Shown piece by piece: positions 42,684-50,431 of a DNA stretch of 64,000 nt. Within the stretch, counting starts at the first letter, position 1. Each line of letters opens with the position of its first letter. The position numbers were made by a program, and so were the translations under genes. Below the pieces are notes generated by a model. It had not been told where the DNA came from and made no database searches. It worked only from the letters and a program-made list of their open reading frames with translations. This DNA is from JAJPIG01 sp035531675. Its GTDB lineage: Bacteria; Desulfobacterota; Binatia; Binatales; Binataceae. The stretch is taken from contig DATKSL010000016.1 in assembly GCA_035531675.1 (NCBI GenBank), forward strand, positions 1 through 64,000, given 5' to 3'.

Positions 42684-43838
42684 ATGGGCTTTCTGGAAAC
42701 CTGTCAGACCCTCGACGAGCATAAGGACTACCTTTCCGACCCGGTGCGGCTGGAAGCCTACGGTCGTGCGATCGCCGAGGTGGTGAAGCCTGGCGAGGTG
42801 GTGCTCGACCTCGGCGCCGGCACCGCGATCTTCGCGATGCTCGCGTGCCGTGCGGGCGCCTCGCGGGTCTACGCGGTCGACGACGGCGGGATAATAGAAA
42901 TCGGGCGCGCCGCGGCCGCGGCCAGCGGGCTGGCCGATCGCATCACGTTCCTGTGCGGCCATTCGACCCGTATCGAGCTGCCGGAGAAATGCGACGTCGC
43001 GATCACCGAGCAGATGGGCGGATTCGGCTACGAGGCCGGGGTGGTGGAGTTCTTCAACGACGCGCGGCGCCGGCTGCTGAAGCCCGGCGCGATCACGATT
43101 CCGCGCCGCATCGAGAGCTTCCTCGCGCCGGTCGAGCATCCCGAGGCATACGAGCTGGTCGAGTTCTGGGAACAGCCGCGCGCCGGGTTCGATTTCAGCG
43201 CCGCGCGGCCGTTTGCCGCCAATGATGAAGAGTTCGGCGAGTACGAGGCGAAGCACCTACTCGGCGCCGCCAGCCGGGCCGTCGAATTCAATCTCGACCA
43301 GGTCTGTCCCGAAAGCATCCCGCTCAATACCGAGCTGCAAATCACCCGCGCCGGCATCCTGCACGGGCTCGGCGGATGGTTCGCGGCCGAGCTCTCGGCC
43401 ACTGCGACGCTGACCAACTCGCCGCTCGCGCAGCAATGCCTGGATCGGGCCACCGCCTTCTTCCCGCTCGAGCGGCCGGTCCCGGTAGCGGTCGGCGATC
43501 GGGTCGCAGTGGCGATGCGTCTGGCGCCAGAGGCGGAGACCGTCGACTGGCAGGTGCGGGTGATCGGAGCGAATGGCAAGCTGCGCGAGGCCTTCGATCA
43601 GAGCAGCGTGCGTGGCGAAATGGTCTCGCGCGAGGAGCGCGCGCGGCTCGCACCGGGATACGCGCCGCGGCTCGGCCGGCACGCCGAAGCCCACCGCCTG
43701 GTGCTCAGCCTGTGCGACGGGGTCGCGACCGTGGAGCAGATCGAGCGCGCCGTGGCGCAGAAATATCCGGAGATTTTTCCCTCCCCGCTGGCAGTGCGGA
43801 GATTTGTCGCCGACACCCTCCGGGAGTATACGGAATAA
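42684..43838 (+). CDS. PRMT-like SAM methyltransferase fused to C-terminal PqqD-like domain, copy 1
   Basis: 384 residues. Residues about 36-70 carry the SAM motif VVLDLGAGTAIFAMLACRAGASRVYAVD. The following double-E-like segment (AITEQMGGFG near 111-120) and a beta-barrel region resemble protein arginine methyltransferases. Residues about 335-384 (LVLSLCDGVATVEQIERAVAQKYPE) form a PqqD-like winged helix that could bind the leader peptide. It lies upstream of precursor A. Both methyltransferases probably modify the precursor or lasso product; the residue modified is unknown. Confidence 0.82.
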   Translation: MGFLETCQTLDEHKDYLSDPVRLEAYGRAIAEVVKPGEVVLDLGAGTAIFAMLACRAGASRVYAVDDGGIIEIGRAAAAASGLADRITFLCGHSTRIELPEKCDVAITEQMGGFGYEAGVVEFFNDARRRLLKPGAITIPRRIESFLAPVEHPEAYELVEFWEQPRAGFDFSAARPFAANDEEFGEYEAKHLLGAASRAVEFNLDQVCPESIPLNTELQITRAGILHGLGGWFAAELSATATLTNSPLAQQCLDRATAFFPLERPVPVAVGDRVAVAMRLAPEAETVDWQVRVIGANGKLREAFDQSSVRGEMVSREERARLAPGYAPRLGRHAEAHRLVLSLCDGVATVEQIERAVAQKYPEIFPSPLAVRRFVADTLREYTE

Positions 43839-43866
43839 TACCCCGCGGCCGGTCCGAGGGGGCGGT

Positions 43867-43980
43867 ATGTCTCCGGATCGTGAGCAGCGGGTCGCAAAGC
43901 TGGCGGGTCAATCGGCGACCCGTACGGCGCCCGGCTCGTCGGCGAAGAGGCCGAAGCCATCCCTAGGGAAACAATTTTAG
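43867..43980 (+). CDS. 37-residue small ORF between methyltransferase 1 and precursor A
   Basis: ATG 43867 is preceded by a strong GAGGGGGCGGT purine tract, and the frame ends with TAG at 43980. The peptide is basic and Ser/Ala/Pro-rich (MSPDREQRVAKLAGQSATRT at the start, ending PSLGKQF). It lacks the lasso leader signature. It may be a second RiPP-like peptide, a leader ORF or noise. Low confidence, listed because of its ribosome site and place. Confidence 0.3.
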   Translation: MSPDREQRVAKLAGQSATRTAPGSSAKRPKPSLGKQF

Positions 43981-43999
43981 GCTTAGCCGCCCCTTTTCA

Positions 44000-44030
44000 T
44001 TGACTGCGATAGCAGATATAGGAATACAAT
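44000..44030 (+). promoter_or_regulatory. possible sigma-70 promoter of precursor A
   Basis: TTGACT (44000-44005) and TACAAT (44025-44030) with a 19-nt spacer, in an AT-rich stretch 26-56 nt before the precursor start. AATACA (44023-44028) would give a 17-nt spacer. A separate promoter for A fits its need for higher expression. Confidence 0.5.
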
Positions 44031-44055
44031 CGGATCGATAGAAGGAGTCGTCTAA

Positions 44056-44220
44056 ATGGAAAAGAAGAGCACCGCCGATACTAAGAATAAAGAGAAGCTG
44101 GCAAAGTATGTCTCACCCGCGTTGGTGGACTACGGCAACGTTACCAAGATAACCTCCAAGCCGAAGGCGGTTAGCGGCCCAGACAATCCGGGTCAGTTGA
44201 AGAAGGGGTCTTGCCTCTAG
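44056..44220 (+). CDS. lasso-peptide precursor A
   Basis: 54 residues, too short for routine gene calls. AGGAG lies 8 nt before the ATG. Residues 18-33 (YVSPALVDYGNVTKIT) fit the lasso leader signature YxxPxLxxxGxxxxxT exactly. Thr33 is the usual penultimate leader residue, so the core would begin at Lys35 after Ser34 and run to Leu54, 20 residues. Asp43 is core position 9, suitable for a nine-residue macrolactam ring. Core position 1 is usually Gly, Ala, Ser or Cys, so Lys is odd. The tail has KKGSCL with a Cys and a Ser for possible tailoring. It is flanked by lasso enzymes. Confidence 0.85.
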   Translation: MEKKSTADTKNKEKLAKYVSPALVDYGNVTKITSKPKAVSGPDNPGQLKKGSCL

Positions 44221-44255
44221 AAATTGCGCTGGCGTTCCGGTTTGGCAAAAGCCGG

Positions 44256-44290
44256 GAGTCCCGTATATCGGGAACCCTGCCACGGGACTC
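44256..44290 (+). terminator. inverted repeats between precursor A and kinase gene
   Basis: GAGTCCCG (44256-44263) pairs with CGGGACTC (44283-44290). A nested alternative TCCCG/CGGGA hairpin (44259-44263 with 44269-44273) competes with it. No long T-tract follows (AAAATTTC). It may be an attenuator or mRNA stabiliser that keeps A transcripts in excess over the enzymes. Confidence 0.4.
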
Positions 44291-44350
44291 GAAAATTTCA
44301 ATGGAGCAGCGAGTTAATCGCTCGGCTGCTCGCGCGGTCGCTTCAGCAGG

Positions 44351-45319
44351 ATGAGACACCACTATCGGCTTTGTGGCTTCGTCCTGTTGAGCGACCGGCC
44401 TCTACCGGAGCTCGACCCGGTTGGCGAGGTCGCGCCGGATACTGACCGTCTGATAACCGTTCAGCTCGGCGAGCAGAGTTCTGAATCGCCGCAGCCCGCG
44501 GGCTGGTTCATGTGTCAGAACCTGCCCAATGGCCAGCCATGGTCGGCGCGGGCCAGAACCGAAGACGGCTACCTGCTCCGCTTTCACGAACTCGCGGATT
44601 TCGTCGTCGACCGCGACGGTCGCCACGTCAGGTGTGTCATGCGCGACCCCGAGACGTCCGACCTCACCCTGCGCGCGATCCTGCTCGATCATGTGCTACC
44701 GCCGGTAATCGCCTTGCGCGGCAGCTACGTGCTGCATGCCGCCGCGGTTCGGACGGAGGCCGGAGTCTGTGTCTTTGCCGGCGACTCCGGGGCGGGCAAA
44801 TCGACCATCGCCGCGCAACTGGCGGTGGTAGGCGGCGACTTTCTTACCGATGACTGCCTGGTGATCGACGAGCAGGGCGGCACCGTGGTGGCGCGCGCCT
44901 CGCATCCGAGCCTCAAGCTGCGCGACGACGCGCTGCAGTTCCTGAACTCGGGATGCGCGGGCGAGCCGGTCGCCGACTACACCAGCAAGCGGCGCATCCG
45001 GGCCTCGAGTTTCGGCGCCGCGGCCGGGCTTGAACCGCAGCCCGTGGTGCGGCTCTATTTTCTGACCCGCGGCGACGATGAAGCGGCCGCCACCAGCCAT
45101 CCGCTGATTCAGCGGCTCTCGCCGCGCGACGCATTCGTCAAGCTCGTCAAGCACAGCATCCGGCTGGATACGGGGGATCGCGCGATGCTCGAGCGCGAGT
45201 TTCAGTTCACCCGCCGAATCGTGGCGTCGGTGCCGGCCGCGCTGCTCTCATTGCCGGACGATCTGGCCAAGCTGCGGCTGGCCCACGAGGCGATCGCCGC
45301 CGACCTGGCGCTGAACTGA
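44351..45319 (+). CDS. HPr-kinase-like lasso-peptide kinase (paeninodin PadeK type)
   Basis: 322 residues. The P-loop GDSGAGKST is at residues 144-152, followed by LTDDCLVID (about 165-173), the HprK acidic motif. This arrangement (N-terminal variable half, C-terminal HprK/P fold) is that of kinases in lasso clusters that phosphorylate the peptide. In paeninodin the target is the C-terminal Ser. Here the core ends in Leu, with Ser two residues before it, so the target may differ. The ATG at 44351 has only a tight AGCAGG before it. Confidence 0.85.
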   Translation: MRHHYRLCGFVLLSDRPLPELDPVGEVAPDTDRLITVQLGEQSSESPQPAGWFMCQNLPNGQPWSARARTEDGYLLRFHELADFVVDRDGRHVRCVMRDPETSDLTLRAILLDHVLPPVIALRGSYVLHAAAVRTEAGVCVFAGDSGAGKSTIAAQLAVVGGDFLTDDCLVIDEQGGTVVARASHPSLKLRDDALQFLNSGCAGEPVADYTSKRRIRASSFGAAAGLEPQPVVRLYFLTRGDDEAAATSHPLIQRLSPRDAFVKLVKHSIRLDTGDRAMLEREFQFTRRIVASVPAALLSLPDDLAKLRLAHEAIAADLALN

Positions 45320-45331
45320 GTGACGCGCCGC

Positions 45332-46294
45332 TCAGGCGCTTGCGGATCCGAGATTCATCAGCGCCGCGGCCAGCTCGGCGTAGCGCCGCATCTTCAGCTC
45401 GTAGCGCATGTACTGGCGAATCGCGCGCCCGATCGAATGCAGCCTGAGCGTCAGGTCCGGCAGCGGGGCCGCCGGGTCGTAGAGCGGCATTTCGTTGCTG
45501 ATCGGCGGTTCGTTGGCGGCGATAAACTCGAGGACTAGGCTGACGCGCGGATTCCCCGGGCTGTGCGCGGTCGAACCCCAATGCAGGATCCGGAAATGCC
45601 AGCCGAGCAGCGATCCGGCCGGTGCCGGCAGCGCCCGGCCGCGCTGCAACAGCTCGCGCATCTGCAGATTGCTGGCCGCGCGCAGTTCGCGCCGCGATCC
45701 GATCGCTGACGGATTCATATCCTTCGGCACCAGATAGATGCAGCCGTTGTCGATCGTCGCGTCGGTCAGCGGAATCCAGATTGACATCCGGTTCGGCAGA
45801 TCGCCGTCAACGTGCGGCGGCCATCCGCTGGCCCCTCGCACCGGCTGCACGTAATGGCACCAGCCGTGCGGAATCCATTGGTAGCCCGGGCCCAGAGTCG
45901 CACCCAGAATCTGCGCGATCGGCGCGATCTGCCACAGCGTCCACAGCTGGTCATAGACGTAGGCGAAGGCCGGCGGCCATCCGGCCTTGCGAAGCGTGTC
46001 GATACATTCCAGGAGCGGCGCGGTGAGGCGCTCGACAAGCGGCGCTTGCGAACAGAAATAGCCGTACTGATCGAGGCCGCGCGTGTAGCGATCCAGCACG
46101 GCCGCATCGAGCGGCGGAAGATCGGGCATCGGCGGAGCAGGGGCGCAGACCGAAAAGGGCGGATATAGCGCCTGCCAGTAGGCAGGGTCGGCGGCCTGCT
46201 CGAGGCGGCGGCGAAGCTCGTCGCCGGAGAGCGACAAGCCGGCCAGCAGTTGCCGGGCTTTGTTTCGCGCCGGCGATTGAACCTTGAGCGTCAT
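45332..46294 (-). CDS. PhyH-type Fe(II)/2-oxoglutarate dioxygenase
   Basis: 320 residues. The metal site is WPPHVDGDLP (His-x-Asp) and the distal His is in HFRILHWGSTAHSPGNPRVSLVLEF, with Arg for 2-oxoglutarate near its end. WIPLTDATIDNGCIYLVPKDMNP is the conserved double-stranded beta-helix region. PhyH enzymes hydroxylate small molecules and peptides. It is encoded on the opposite strand, with B2 behind it. Hydroxylation of the lasso peptide is a hypothesis based on location only. Confidence 0.82.
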   Translation of the reverse strand: MTLKVQSPARNKARQLLAGLSLSGDELRRRLEQAADPAYWQALYPPFSVCAPAPPMPDLPPLDAAVLDRYTRGLDQYGYFCSQAPLVERLTAPLLECIDTLRKAGWPPAFAYVYDQLWTLWQIAPIAQILGATLGPGYQWIPHGWCHYVQPVRGASGWPPHVDGDLPNRMSIWIPLTDATIDNGCIYLVPKDMNPSAIGSRRELRAASNLQMRELLQRGRALPAPAGSLLGWHFRILHWGSTAHSPGNPRVSLVLEFIAANEPPISNEMPLYDPAAPLPDLTLRLHSIGRAIRQYMRYELKMRRYAELAAALMNLGSASA

Positions 46295-46360
46295 CGACGA
46301 CTGGTCCCGTGCGCTCCGCAGGAATCTTTCAAGCGCTGAGGCAGCTCAGGCGCAATTCCG

Positions 46361-46804
46361 TCAGCTCGCCAGCCGCTTACGGCCGGCATCGCCGACCGGC
46401 ATCGCGGCGAAGTCTAGATGCTCGCCCTCGCCGGTGATGATCCGTTGGCCGCATTCGAGCCAGGCATGGCCGCTCAGCCGGTCCGCTGAAGTTTTGCCGA
46501 TGCCCAGCCGGATTTCGCTGGCGAGGCCGTGACGGGCGAGCAGCTCGCGCCCGGCGATCGCTCTGACCAGGCAATTCTTGGCGCTCGGTACGAAGTGGGC
46601 GGCGGTTTCGACCGCCCAGCCGATCCGCGCGGCGTCGAGGTCCGCGGAGATCGCCGCGGTGCGCGGCGTCACCGGCCGCAGAATTTTGCGGACCGGAACG
46701 AGCGTCACCATCAGCCGCGCTTTGACCAGCGCGATCGCGGCCGAGACGAACAACCGGCGATCGGCCGCCGGCAGTCCCATAAATTTGCGCACCCGCGCGC
46801 TCAT
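46361..46804 (-). CDS. lasso-peptide leader protease B2 (transglutaminase-like)
   Basis: 147 residues, typical B2 length. The N-terminal LPAADRRLFVSAAIALVKARLMV precedes the catalytic Cys78 (NCLVRAIAGRELLARHG) and His113 (SGHAWLECGQ), with an acidic residue nearby. GIGKTSADRLSGHAW is a frequent B2 stretch. ATG 46804 has AGGG 5 nt upstream; the longer frame to 46918 overlaps the divergent gene. It would cut after the leader Thr-x pair. It is divergent from methyltransferase copy 2. Confidence 0.9.
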   Translation of the reverse strand: MSARVRKFMGLPAADRRLFVSAAIALVKARLMVTLVPVRKILRPVTPRTAAISADLDAARIGWAVETAAHFVPSAKNCLVRAIAGRELLARHGLASEIRLGIGKTSADRLSGHAWLECGQRIITGEGEHLDFAAMPVGDAGRKRLAS

Positions 46805-47001
46805 AATCCCTGCTATCGAGCTTAGACGCAGCGGGGCGTGGCTGGCAACCTGGGTCGCGGCCGCCGAGAATGGCCGGGCGCCCTTGGGAGGCCCCGTTGT
46901 ATGGAGCGCGTTACGCATTTAGACTATTGCGGATAGGCTGCGCATCGCGAGCCCGGCGGCGTCTGGCAGCCGCCTGTGAGCTTGGCGCGAAGGTAAAAAT
47001 C

Positions 47002-48147
47002 TTGTCGCTTATCCTTGACGAACATCGCGAATACCTGATCGATCGTCCGCGGGTTTCGGCCTTCGAGCGGGCGATTTCGGAAGTGGTCAAGCCCGGCGAC
47101 GTGGTCCTCGACCTGGGCGCGGGGACCGGCATCCTGGGGCTGTTTGCGCTGAAAGCCGGCGCCGCGCGGGTCTACGCGGTCGACGGCATCGGACTGACCC
47201 AGCTCGAGCGCGAAATCTTTGCCGCCAACGGCTTCGCCGATCGCGCGGTCTGCATCAAGGGGCTTTCGACCCGCGTCGAGCTGCCGGAAAAGGTCGACGT
47301 GATCGTCGGCGACCTGATCGGACGCTTCGGGATCGACGGCGGCCTGGTCGAGTTTTATACCGACGCGCGGCGGCGCATGGCGCGGCCCGGAGTCCGTACC
47401 GTTCCGTCCCGGGTCGATCTCTATGTCGCGCCGGTCGAGGCGCCGCAGACCTGGGCGGAAGTCGAGTTCTGGCGCGAGTCGCCGGCCGGATTCAACTTCG
47501 ATCGCGCCTATAAAATCGCGGTCAACACCGGCCATCCGGTCAAGTATCGGCCCGAGCAGATGCTTGGCAAACCGGCCCTGCTCGCCACTATCGACGTGAC
47601 CCGCGACGGCGATCCGATCCTGTCCGGGACGGCGGTGAGCGCGGTCCATCGCGCCGGCACGATGCATGGCGTCGCGGGCTGGTTCGAGGCGCAATTGTCG
47701 CCCTCGGTTACGATGTCGAACTCGCCGTTGCGCGAGGACGTGATCAATCGCCGCGCGGTGTTCTTCCCGGTTGACCCGCCGACCGCGGTGGCGGCCAACG
47801 ACTCGGCGCGCGTCACGATGCGGATCTCGCCGGCCGATACGCTGGTCAACTGGCGCGTCGAGCTGACCGACGGCGCGGGCGCGACGCGCAAGAAGTTCTC
47901 GCATTCGACCTTCAGCGGGATGCTGTTGAATCCCGAGGATCTCGCCAAGTCGCGGCCCGACTACGTGCCGAAGCTGACCATATGGGGCGAGGCGCGGCGC
48001 CTGGTGGTGAACCTGTGCGACGGCAAGCGCAGCGTCGCGCAAATCGAGCGCGAGGTGTATGAGCTCCATCGCAGCCTGTTCGCCTCGCCGGGCGAGGCCT
48101 CGGCTTTCGTTCACGAGGTGATAGTTCCCTACGGCACGTCGGATTGA
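47002..48147 (+). CDS. PRMT-like SAM methyltransferase fused to C-terminal PqqD-like domain, copy 2
   Basis: 381 residues from TTG 47002 with AAGG 8 nt upstream. This start gives MSLILDEHREYL, aligning with copy 1 (LDEHKDYL). The SAM motif VVLDLGAGTGILGLFALKAGAARVYAVD is near residues 37-64. The C-terminal PqqD-like part is LVVNLCDGKRSVAQIEREVYELHRSL. The two copies share order and many motifs (DARRRM/L, VEFWRE/EQ, MHGVAGWFEAQL vs LHGLGGWFAAEL), so they are paralogues. B1 begins 38 nt after its stop. Confidence 0.85.
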   Translation: MSLILDEHREYLIDRPRVSAFERAISEVVKPGDVVLDLGAGTGILGLFALKAGAARVYAVDGIGLTQLEREIFAANGFADRAVCIKGLSTRVELPEKVDVIVGDLIGRFGIDGGLVEFYTDARRRMARPGVRTVPSRVDLYVAPVEAPQTWAEVEFWRESPAGFNFDRAYKIAVNTGHPVKYRPEQMLGKPALLATIDVTRDGDPILSGTAVSAVHRAGTMHGVAGWFEAQLSPSVTMSNSPLREDVINRRAVFFPVDPPTAVAANDSARVTMRISPADTLVNWRVELTDGAGATRKKFSHSTFSGMLLNPEDLAKSRPDYVPKLTIWGEARRLVVNLCDGKRSVAQIEREVYELHRSLFASPGEASAFVHEVIVPYGTSD

Positions 48148-48185
48148 GCGGCGGCCGATCAGTCTTACGGCAAAAGGTGGCAGGC

Positions 48186-48455
48186 ATGAAGATCGAGATT
48201 TCCGACGAGGTGGTGTGGCGCGAATTTGAGGGCGAGGTGGTGATCCTTGACCTCGCCAGCCAGCATTACTTCGGCCTGACCGGCGCCGGCAACGATATGT
48301 GGCAGCTGATCGCCGAGCACGGCTCCTCCGACAAGGTCATCGAGCAGTTGCTCACCAGGTATGACGTCGACCCGGCAAACCTCAAGGCCGATTTCGAAAA
48401 GCTCGTCAACGAGCTCGCCGCCAAGGGGATGGTGAGGGTTTCGTCTGCCGACTGA
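48186..48455 (+). CDS. PqqD-family lasso-peptide leader-recognition protein B1
   Basis: 89 residues, full PqqD/RRE fold: ISDEVVWREFEGEVVILDLASQHYFGLTGAGNDMWQLIAEHGS, then VIEQLLTRYDVDPANLKADFEKLVNELAAKGMV. It binds the YxxPxLxxxG leader motif and presents it to B2. ATG 48186 has AAGGTGG 6 nt upstream. The gene lies directly between methyltransferase 2 and cyclase C. Confidence 0.92.
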   Translation: MKIEISDEVVWREFEGEVVILDLASQHYFGLTGAGNDMWQLIAEHGSSDKVIEQLLTRYDVDPANLKADFEKLVNELAAKGMVRVSSAD

Positions 48456-48491
48456 GCGGTCCTTTCCCGACCCGATTTCGAGGGCTCCGCA

Positions 48492-50402
48492 ATGAGCGGC
48501 ATCGCCGCCATCTTCAACCGCGATGGCCGGCCGGTCGAAGACCGCACCATCACGGCGATGCTCGACGCGGTCGCGCATCGCGGACCCGACGGCGCCGGGA
48601 TGTGGGCCGTGGGAGCGGTCGCGCTCGGTCAGCGGATGTTGCACGCGACGCCCGAGGCGATCGCCGAGCAGCAGCCGTGGTCGGACGAGGCGGGGCGCTA
48701 CCGGCTGGTCTTCGACGGCCGCATCGACAATGGCCCCGAGCTGCGCCCGCAGCTCATCGCCGCCGGACTGGAACCGCGCAACCCGAGCGATGCGGAACTG
48801 GTGCTGCGCAGCTACCAGTGCTGGGGCGAGGAATTTGCGGTCAAGCTGATCGGCGACTTCGCGATCGTAATCTGGGACGCGCAGACCGAGACGCTCCTGG
48901 GCGCGCGGGACCCGAGCGGCATGAAGCCGTTCTACTACTATGCGGACGGCAAAAAATTCGTCTGCGGCTCGGAGTTGCATCAACTCTTCCACTGCGAGGT
49001 TCCGTGCCAACCGGATGAAGAGGTGATCGGCGAGTATCTCGCCTGCCGGACCTGCAGCGCCGAGGCGACGCTCTATCGTTCCATCCATCAGCTGCTGCCG
49101 GCGCATCTGCTGATCGTCCGCCGCGACCGGCTGCTCACCCGGCGCTATTACGACCTCGAATTCCGCGGCGAGATCCACCATCGCAACGACGACGAATACG
49201 CCCAGCACTTTTTTGCGATCTTCAAGGAAGCGGTGCGATGCCGGCTGCGCGCGGTGGGGATGGTGGCGCCCGACCTGAGCGGCGGGATCGATTCGTCGTC
49301 GATCGTCTCGGTCGCGCGGATGCTCCAGGAGCGGGGCGAAGCGGGATGCGATGCGATCGAATCTTTCTCCGAAGTGTTTCCCGGACTGTCCTGCGACGAG
49401 AGCGATTATATCAAGGCGGTGGCGGCGAAATGCGGCGTGGCGCTGAATCTCGAGCTGCCGACGCCGCCGACGGAGGTCGACCTGGCCGCGCAGGTCCGGC
49501 AGTTCAGGGACTTTCCGAATTATCCGAATCTTACCGCCGGGCTCGGCATGCGGCGGCTCGAACGGCGCAAGGGCGCGCGCGTGTCAGTGACCGGCGAAGG
49601 CGGCGACGAATGGTTCAGCGGTTCGATCGACGATAACGCCGACCGGCTGCGCAAGCTACAGATTGGCGCCCTGATTCGGCAAATTCGGATCGATGCCGGC
49701 CAGTCGGAAACCCGGCTGATGCATCAGTTCGGTTTCCTGAAGATGCTGATCAAGACCGCGGTGATACCGCTGATGCCGCCGGCGATGCGCGAATTCGTGC
49801 ACTGGCGCGCGCGCGGCAATGTCCCGTACCCGACCTGGATCAATGCCGATTATGCGCGCCGCACCGATCTCTTCGGGCGGCTCACCGCCGAACCGCGATT
49901 TTCCCACCTGCGCGGAGTGGCGCGCCGGCTGATCTACGAAACCTTTCATGAAGGCGAGATTCCGGTGACCGGCGCGATGGTCGAGCAGGGGCTCGGCCGG
50001 CTGGGACTCGAGACCCGGCGGCCATTTTACGATCGGCGCTTGATCGAGTTCGCCTTCGCGCTGCCCAACGATCAACTGCGGCGCGGCGGCTTCGAGCGCT
50101 ACATCGTGCGCCACGCGATGCACGGAATTTTGCCGGAAGCGGTCCGCACCCGTATCACCAAGGCCACCTTCAATCAGCCGGTGCTGGAATCGGTCAGGCA
50201 TAACGCCGCGCTGATCTCGTTTGAGCGGATGGAGATCGCACAACGCGGATGGGTCGATGCGGCGCAACTGAAAGCCGGCTTCGAGAGCCTGATGGGGTCG
50301 TATCGGGACGGCGAGGGTGCGTACGGGTTCCCGGTCTGGATGGCGATCGCGGCCGAGATTTGGCATCGCGTCGTGTTCGGTTCCGGCCAGCTCGAACGGT
50401 GA
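48492..50402 (+). CDS. lasso-peptide cyclase C, asparagine-synthetase homologue
   Basis: 636 residues. The glutaminase-like N-terminus starts MSGIAAIF with Ser2 instead of the catalytic Cys, so no glutamine is hydrolysed. The ATP PP-loop is DLSGGIDSSS (residues 261-270), and GEGGDEWFSG (about 373-382) is the second AsnB-type motif. The enzyme adenylates the Asp side chain and forms the macrolactam with the core N-terminus. Ser2 and the neighbours distinguish it from AsnB. Confidence 0.93.
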   Translation: MSGIAAIFNRDGRPVEDRTITAMLDAVAHRGPDGAGMWAVGAVALGQRMLHATPEAIAEQQPWSDEAGRYRLVFDGRIDNGPELRPQLIAAGLEPRNPSDAELVLRSYQCWGEEFAVKLIGDFAIVIWDAQTETLLGARDPSGMKPFYYYADGKKFVCGSELHQLFHCEVPCQPDEEVIGEYLACRTCSAEATLYRSIHQLLPAHLLIVRRDRLLTRRYYDLEFRGEIHHRNDDEYAQHFFAIFKEAVRCRLRAVGMVAPDLSGGIDSSSIVSVARMLQERGEAGCDAIESFSEVFPGLSCDESDYIKAVAAKCGVALNLELPTPPTEVDLAAQVRQFRDFPNYPNLTAGLGMRRLERRKGARVSVTGEGGDEWFSGSIDDNADRLRKLQIGALIRQIRIDAGQSETRLMHQFGFLKMLIKTAVIPLMPPAMREFVHWRARGNVPYPTWINADYARRTDLFGRLTAEPRFSHLRGVARRLIYETFHEGEIPVTGAMVEQGLGRLGLETRRPFYDRRLIEFAFALPNDQLRRGGFERYIVRHAMHGILPEAVRTRITKATFNQPVLESVRHNAALISFERMEIAQRGWVDAAQLKAGFESLMGSYRDGEGAYGFPVWMAIAAEIWHRVVFGSGQLER

Positions 50403-50431
50403 GCGCGAGGACCGGTCGTGTCTGCGTCTCG

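Noticed and set aside
48186..48455. PqqD interpreted as pyrroloquinoline quinone biosynthesis
   Set aside because: No pqqA, pqqC or pqqE nearby; the context is lasso B1.
48492..50402. cyclase C interpreted as asparagine synthetase AsnB
   Set aside because: Cys2 is Ser, and the gene lies among lasso genes; glutamine hydrolysis is not possible.
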